In this document: in pieces, positions 60,182-64,000 of the stretch
Layout of the letters: the number at the start of each line of letters is the position of its first letter
How positions within the stretch are numbered: the first letter of the stretch is position 1
Origin: Algimonas ampicilliniresistens
GTDB lineage: Bacteria; Pseudomonadota; Alphaproteobacteria; Caulobacterales; Maricaulaceae
Length of the DNA: 64,000 bases
Assembly: GCF_030159955.1 (NCBI RefSeq)
Contig: NZ_BSNK01000001.1
Span: 558,001 to 622,000 of the forward strand
Reading direction: 5' to 3'
The notes under the pieces: model-generated
What the model saw: only the letters and a program-made list of their open reading frames with translations
Told to the model about the DNA's origin: nothing
The model's database searches: none
Program-made: the position numbers and the translations under genes

Positions 60182-60901
60182 CTAACTCTCCTCAGTCTTG
60201 GCGCTGTCTTTAAGAGTCTCGCCAAGTCCGTGCCGGGCAATGTCTTGCAGACGGAGCCGTGCAAACAGGTAAGCGTGCCAGAAATTACCCCACTCCTGCA
60301 TTTGATGGCTAATCAGGGCGGCTTGATCCGGACTTAGGCCAGATGAGACTGTATTGCGGATTTCCATCTCGCGTGCGGAGGCCCTGCGAAGTAAATCCGC
60401 GACATCTGATAGTGCCGCCACGCCGTTCGGAACTATCGATATGACCGATGCGAGACCGCGAACGACCTGTAAGTCCACCTCATTGAATAGTCGGTCGGCG
60501 CCCGACTGTAGTGGGACAAGAATGCTGGCGTCGATTAAGCGCTCTACAAGATCGGGCTCTACGTCTGCGGCTCTGGCTAACTCGCTAAGCGTGAGTGTGT
60601 GGTTTGAGATCGATCCGCCTTGTGCGACCGCACGATGAAGAGACAGGGCGACTTCCGGTTCGACGCCTTGATCAACTAACTCCAGAACACGTTTTAACTG
60701 TATGAGGGGTAGTTCGGGGGCCAGAGCCTTAATGCGTTTTAGCGCTTTCAGAGCATCAATATGATCGTGTCCGTAGAGCGCGGAGTTGGGCGTGGGCCGA
60801 TGTGGCTCGGGTAGAAGTCCCATCTTTAGATAGAAGCGTATCGCACTGGCTGGAAGGTCGCAGGCCTTTTCAAGGTCACGCATTCGCAGTTTGTAATTCA
60901 T
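60182..60901 (-). CDS. MerR-family transcriptional regulator
   Basis: A 239-residue MerR-type regulator with an N-terminal winged helix (about residues 6-75, including SAIRFYLKMGLLPEPHR) and a long C-terminal effector/dimer region without the cysteine metal motif of the metal sensors. Start ATG 60901 or ATG 60883: the conserved fold begins at the second, and the candidate promoter would leave almost no leader for the first. Two nt separate its stop from the TPR gene. Inducer unknown. Confidence 0.85.
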   Translation of the reverse strand: MNYKLRMRDLEKACDLPASAIRFYLKMGLLPEPHRPTPNSALYGHDHIDALKALKRIKALAPELPLIQLKRVLELVDQGVEPEVALSLHRAVAQGGSISNHTLTLSELARAADVEPDLVERLIDASILVPLQSGADRLFNEVDLQVVRGLASVISIVPNGVAALSDVADLLRRASAREMEIRNTVSSGLSPDQAALISHQMQEWGNFWHAYLFARLRLQDIARHGLGETLKDSAKTEES

Positions 60902-60935
60902 AAAGTATGAATTACAGCTTTATACTTTATGTCAA
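60899..60935 (-). promoter_or_regulatory. MerR-type promoter with inverted repeat
   Basis: Minus strand: TTGACA (60935-60930), 20-nt spacer, CATACT (60909-60904). The long 20-nt spacer is the hallmark of MerR-controlled promoters. CATAAAGTAT (60899-60908) and ATACTTTATG (60922-60931) form a perfect 10-bp inverted repeat across the element, 13 nt apart, and the left arm includes the MerR ATG at 60901. Binding is inferred. Confidence 0.6.
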
Positions 60936-60958
60936 GCCTTTCCGTGATCCGATCACAA

Positions 60959-62080
60959 CTAGAAATCGTTTCGGAGAGCCTTCTCGACTACCCAAAGCCG
61001 ATCTTGCCCCCAAGTCACGACGTCGCCAACGCGAAAGCTGGGGACGCCCCAAACGCCGTGGGACGTCATGTCCTGCCGGTTGGATTCGGCAACGGTACGC
61101 CAAGTGTTATTATCGAGTTGCGCTTTGGCGTCCGTCCAGTCGATGTCCGCCGCTTCGACAATACGTTTCAATCCGCGGTCACTTCCGGCGTCGATCCCTT
61201 CTGCCCAAACCATTCGTAGGAATGAGCGCGTGAACTCGAGACCGCGACCCTGCTCGATAGCCCAGTTCAGAACCGAATAACCGCGTTCCACTGGACGTCC
61301 GACGGGATCACTGACGCGACCGAACAAAATGCCGAGTCGGTCGGCTTCACGGGCCGTGTCTTGAACAATATATTGCCGCTTCTGTTTCGGGACGGGCAGG
61401 CTGCGCATCACCATCGGCAGAACGAAACGTAGACGAAGCTCAGCATCATAGGCTTTGGCCAGCTCTGCCACGCGCGATGCGACGATGGCCGTGTAAGGCG
61501 AGCGGAACGAGAGATACCAGTGCAGAACCTGACCGGACTGCCCCGACCCACTCGGCGTTACAGGTGGAGCGAATATCGGAGCCTTAGGCGCGCCGTCGCG
61601 GCGTACTCCAATGCCTGCCAACCGATCTTCAAGATAGTGCAGGCGGTCTAAGCCCCAATACCATTCACCGCCATAGTGGATCATTCCGCCCTGATAGTGA
61701 CCCAATTCGCGTAAGCGCGCGTCTGCGGCTTCTGTACCAGTTGCGGCGGAGTGCGGGGTTAGATCGGCCTCAATTTCGGCTCGGCTTGCCAAGCGCAGCG
61801 CATCGATGGTGGCATAAGCGGCGAGGGCGTCTCGTTCCGGCGCGGCCCCATCATCAGGTGGGCTGACACTATGGGTGATGAGGTCGATATCATACCGCGC
61901 TTCTAGCTGTGGCAAAACAGCGCTCAAGAGTTGCGAGTAGGGATCGCTGGGGTCGAGAAAGGCTTCAATTTGTGGGCGGCCCTGCCGTTTGGCTTCGAAG
62001 CGGGCGCGATTTCGCGTGACCCGCGCCGGGCTCAATATCCGTTCCGCTATGCGGGGGACGATGTAGGATTTTAGGCTCAC
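60959..62080 (-). CDS. Tandem DsbA-like protein (HCCA isomerase/GST-kappa type)
   Basis: A 373-residue protein with two DsbA-type thioredoxin-fold halves. The C-terminal half (about residues 190-373) opens with LHWYLSFRSPYTA, the Ser-containing motif of 2-hydroxychromene-2-carboxylate isomerase and kappa GST, and ends GVWGVPSFRVGD, with a cis-Pro loop. The N-terminal half (about 35-185) begins IEAFLDPSDPYSQLL, a degenerate copy. Neither half has a CxxC pair, so it is not a disulfide oxidase. A glutathione-dependent isomerase is possible. It lies 57 nt upstream of the MerR gene on the same strand. Confidence 0.78.
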   Translation of the reverse strand: MSLKSYIVPRIAERILSPARVTRNRARFEAKRQGRPQIEAFLDPSDPYSQLLSAVLPQLEARYDIDLITHSVSPPDDGAAPERDALAAYATIDALRLASRAEIEADLTPHSAATGTEAADARLRELGHYQGGMIHYGGEWYWGLDRLHYLEDRLAGIGVRRDGAPKAPIFAPPVTPSGSGQSGQVLHWYLSFRSPYTAIVASRVAELAKAYDAELRLRFVLPMVMRSLPVPKQKRQYIVQDTAREADRLGILFGRVSDPVGRPVERGYSVLNWAIEQGRGLEFTRSFLRMVWAEGIDAGSDRGLKRIVEAADIDWTDAKAQLDNNTWRTVAESNRQDMTSHGVWGVPSFRVGDVVTWGQDRLWVVEKALRNDF

Positions 62081-62186
62081 AACTCATCCATGACCGCTGG
62101 CAATGCGCAGGACAAGGGTAGAGGCGAGGCTCGCAAACCGCTAGGCGCAAGGCTGAATAGTTTAAAAGAGCCCCTAAGGAGCCCCC

Positions 62187-63308
62187 ATGAGCCTGCCTAA
62201 AACCTACAAGACCCTGATCTCAACCGTCACAGAAGACGGTCAATTACGTATGGAAATGGTCGAAAAACCCATGCCTGTGCCTAAATCCGATCAGGTTCTG
62301 ATCCGGGTTGAGGCTGCGCCGATCAATCCGTCCGATCACGGCGTCATGTTTGGCTACTCCGATATGTCCAAGGCCAGCAATGAGGACGGTGCGCTCGTCG
62401 CGCCTATACCGCCTATGGGCATGCGCATGATGAAAGGTCGTCTTGGCCAAGCGCTGCCGATTGGCAATGAGGGCGCAGGTACGGTTGTTGCGGCGGGCGA
62501 TAGCGATGCAGCACAATCCCTGATGGGTCGTACAGTCGCAGCTATGGGCGGCGGTATGTACACTCAATACCGTGTCGTTCCAGTGATGCAGGTTCTTCCG
62601 ATCAATGAGGGCAATACGGCGCGCGACGGTGCGTCTTCCTTCGTCAATCCGCTCACGGCTCTTTGCTTTCCAGAAACGATGCGCAATGAAGGCCATACGG
62701 CGATCGTGCATACGGCGGCGGCGTCTAATCTCGGTCAAATGCTGGTTAAGATATGTAAGGCCGACGGCGTGCCGTTGGTCAATATCGTCCGCAAGGACGA
62801 ACAGGTGGCTCTGCTGAAAAGCATTGGCGCGACCCATGTGATCAATTCGTCCGACGATGATTTCATCCCGCAGTTGATCGACGCCGTCCATGAAACCGGC
62901 GCAACGCTCGCCTTTGACGCCACAGGCGGCGGACGTCTCGCTTCCGATATTCTGACCGCGATGGAAGGCGCTGCAGCGCGTACGCCAGGGGCTTATTCAA
63001 TCTATGGCTCGATCCATCACAAACAAGTCTATCTCTACGGCTCGCTTGATCCGTCACCAACGATGCTGACGCGTGGCTATGGTATGGCTTGGGGTGTCGG
63101 CGGCTGGCTGCTGCCAAACTTCCTCGCCAAGGCCGGCATGGAAACAGCGATCCGTCTACGCCAACGGGTGGCGAATGAGCTGACCACTACTTTCGCCAGC
63201 ACCTATACGGATGAAATCAGCCTCGCCGATGCGCTCAATGCTGACATCGTCGCACGCTATAATGCGAAGAAGACCGGCGAAAAATTCCTGGTCAATCCGC
63301 AGCTCTAG
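62187..63308 (+). CDS. MDR-superfamily NAD(P)H-dependent oxidoreductase
   Basis: A 373-residue zinc-independent medium-chain dehydrogenase/reductase. The N-terminal catalytic domain (about residues 1-160) begins TYKTLISTVTEDGQL with VEAAPINPSDHG (about 45-56); the nucleotide-binding fold starts HTAAASNLGQMLVKICKAD (about 182-200). No cysteine/histidine zinc ligands of alcohol dehydrogenases are visible. Family members act as quinone or enoyl reductases; the substrate is unknown. AAGGAGCC lies 5-10 nt before the ATG. A partial SDR gene follows 4 nt downstream. Confidence 0.88.
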   Translation: MSLPKTYKTLISTVTEDGQLRMEMVEKPMPVPKSDQVLIRVEAAPINPSDHGVMFGYSDMSKASNEDGALVAPIPPMGMRMMKGRLGQALPIGNEGAGTVVAAGDSDAAQSLMGRTVAAMGGGMYTQYRVVPVMQVLPINEGNTARDGASSFVNPLTALCFPETMRNEGHTAIVHTAAASNLGQMLVKICKADGVPLVNIVRKDEQVALLKSIGATHVINSSDDDFIPQLIDAVHETGATLAFDATGGGRLASDILTAMEGAAARTPGAYSIYGSIHHKQVYLYGSLDPSPTMLTRGYGMAWGVGGWLLPNFLAKAGMETAIRLRQRVANELTTTFASTYTDEISLADALNADIVARYNAKKTGEKFLVNPQL

Positions 63309-63312
63309 CTCT

Positions 63313-64000
63313 GTGAAACCACTCGCTGATCAACGCATCCTCGTGACGGGCGCAAGCTCGGGGCTGGGGCGTGCGTTGGCAGTGAAGCTGGCCAGTGAGG
63401 GCGCGCAGGTTATCGCCACGGCGCGGCGTGAGGATCGTTTGCGCGACCTCGCAGACGCACATACGGGCATAGAGCCGCGCGTGCTCGATTTGATGAATGC
63501 GGATGCGATTGCCGCGTTTTGTGCCTCCGTCGGTTCATTAGACGGTGCGGTGTTGAATGCTGGTGTCACGGCGGTTGAGCGGTTTCTAGATGGTGCAGAC
63601 ATATCTGATGCCGCGATGGTGGACACCAATATCATGGCGAATGTGCGGTTGGCGCGCGCCTTGGCCGAACCGCTAAATGGCGGACGGCTTGTCCTTGTTG
63701 GCTCGCTCGCAGGTCTGGTCGCGCTGCCCTATCAAGCCGTCTATTCAGGCACGAAAGCCTTCATTCAGAATTTCGGCTTGGCTCTGCGCGCAGAATGGGC
63801 GGGTCGGGTCAACGTTGGTGTGTTTGCGCCCGGCGGAATCAAGACAGAAATGACTGAAATCGAGGCGCTGTCTAAATTGCAGGGCGCTCTCGCCGATGTA
63901 GACACGGTCGCAGGGGATTTGTTCCGCTTCTATTGTTCGGGCAAAGCGCTCCGCGTACCGGGCGCATCAAACCGTGCCGCGGTCATGGCGGCAAAATTCC
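63313..64000 (+). CDS. Short-chain dehydrogenase/reductase (partial, runs off the window)
   Basis: At least 229 residues of a classical SDR, truncated by the window edge. The GTG at 63313 is 4 nt after the upstream stop, suggesting an operon with the MDR gene; a GTG start is unusual but the cofactor motif VTGASSGLGRALA begins at residue 11. NAG (LNAGVTAVE, about residue 82), the catalytic Ser (VGSLAGLV) and Tyr-x-x-x-Lys (YSGTKAF, about 147-153) are intact. It reduces or oxidises an unknown carbonyl/alcohol with NAD(P)H. Confidence 0.88.
   Translation, partial: MKPLADQRILVTGASSGLGRALAVKLASEGAQVIATARREDRLRDLADAHTGIEPRVLDLMNADAIAAFCASVGSLDGAVLNAGVTAVERFLDGADISDAAMVDTNIMANVRLARALAEPLNGGRLVLVGSLAGLVALPYQAVYSGTKAFIQNFGLALRAEWAGRVNVGVFAPGGIKTEMTEIEALSKLQGALADVDTVAGDLFRFYCSGKALRVPGASNRAAVMAAKF

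Overview
The window reads as ordinary chromosome of an alphaproteobacterium, most likely a marine Caulobacterales/Maricaulales (Hyphomonadaceae-like) organism. The evidence is combined gene content: a class I PHA synthase, an ATP12-type F1 assembly chaperone, an ELM1-family protein, a UrcA-family protein, two perfect promoters of the alphaproteobacterial general stress sigma factor EcfG, and GC content of roughly 55% by eye. I see no IS element, phage, integrase, plasmid gene or CRISPR array. The species is not determined.

Layout. 0-5 kb: phaC, a GbsR-type regulator with its own operator, an orphan ECF sigma factor and an exported S9 peptidase. 5-11 kb: a minus-strand run of htrA, crcB, an RluA-family pseudouridine synthase, ATP12 and a CPA2 antiporter with an RCK domain. 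11-15 kb: a BlaI/M56-peptidase pair with twin operators, preceded by a small secreted protein and a beta-lactamase-fold hydrolase. 15-17 kb: an NhaP-type antiporter flanked by two previously untracked 44-residue paralogous membrane miniproteins. 17-30 kb: glycosyltransferase, queG, GST, CDF transporter, M1 aminopeptidase, a degenerate SDR, uppP, a second serine hydrolase, dps, an aminotransferase and an EamA transporter. 30-38 kb: an acidic Pro/Glu-rich TonB-like envelope protein, SRPBCC protein, thioesterase, the def-fmt-(unknown)-truA run, and an FMN-binding glutamate-synthase-like protein. 38-43 kb: a YgjP-type peptidase head to head with a large lipoprotein, a TMEM175-like channel and etfB-etfA with a clear terminator. 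43-53 kb: a hybrid histidine kinase, LysR, trxB, ThuA, greA-ELM1, UrcA, a P1 peptidase-GNAT pair and tRNA-Arg(ACG). 53-64 kb: an acyltransferase/membrane/winged-helix operon, a GH16 lipoprotein, an FAD monooxygenase, a MerR-TPR-membrane operon, a tandem DsbA-like protein, an MDR oxidoreductase and a truncated SDR at the edge.

How the genes work together. Housekeeping themes are translation (def, fmt, truA, queG, pseudouridine synthase, tRNA-Arg, greA), envelope maintenance (htrA, uppP, M1 and S9 peptidases, TonB-like protein), redox and fatty-acid electron flow (etfAB, trxB, thioesterase, phaC), and ion or stress homeostasis (two antiporters, crcB, CDF, TMEM175-like, dps).

The strongest new observation is at 15.26-16.95 kb. 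Two 135-nt genes encode related single-span miniproteins. Each has an identical GGAAC-N16-CGTT promoter geometry, the same leader length and the same Shine-Dalgarno spacing, and each overlaps the stop codon of the gene it faces. This looks like a duplicated general-stress cassette around an Na+/H+ antiporter. Regulatory DNA is also legible at the GbsR, BlaI, MerR and winged-helix loci. Start sites were chosen from ribosome-binding sites, signal peptides and overlaps; several remain uncertain and are flagged.
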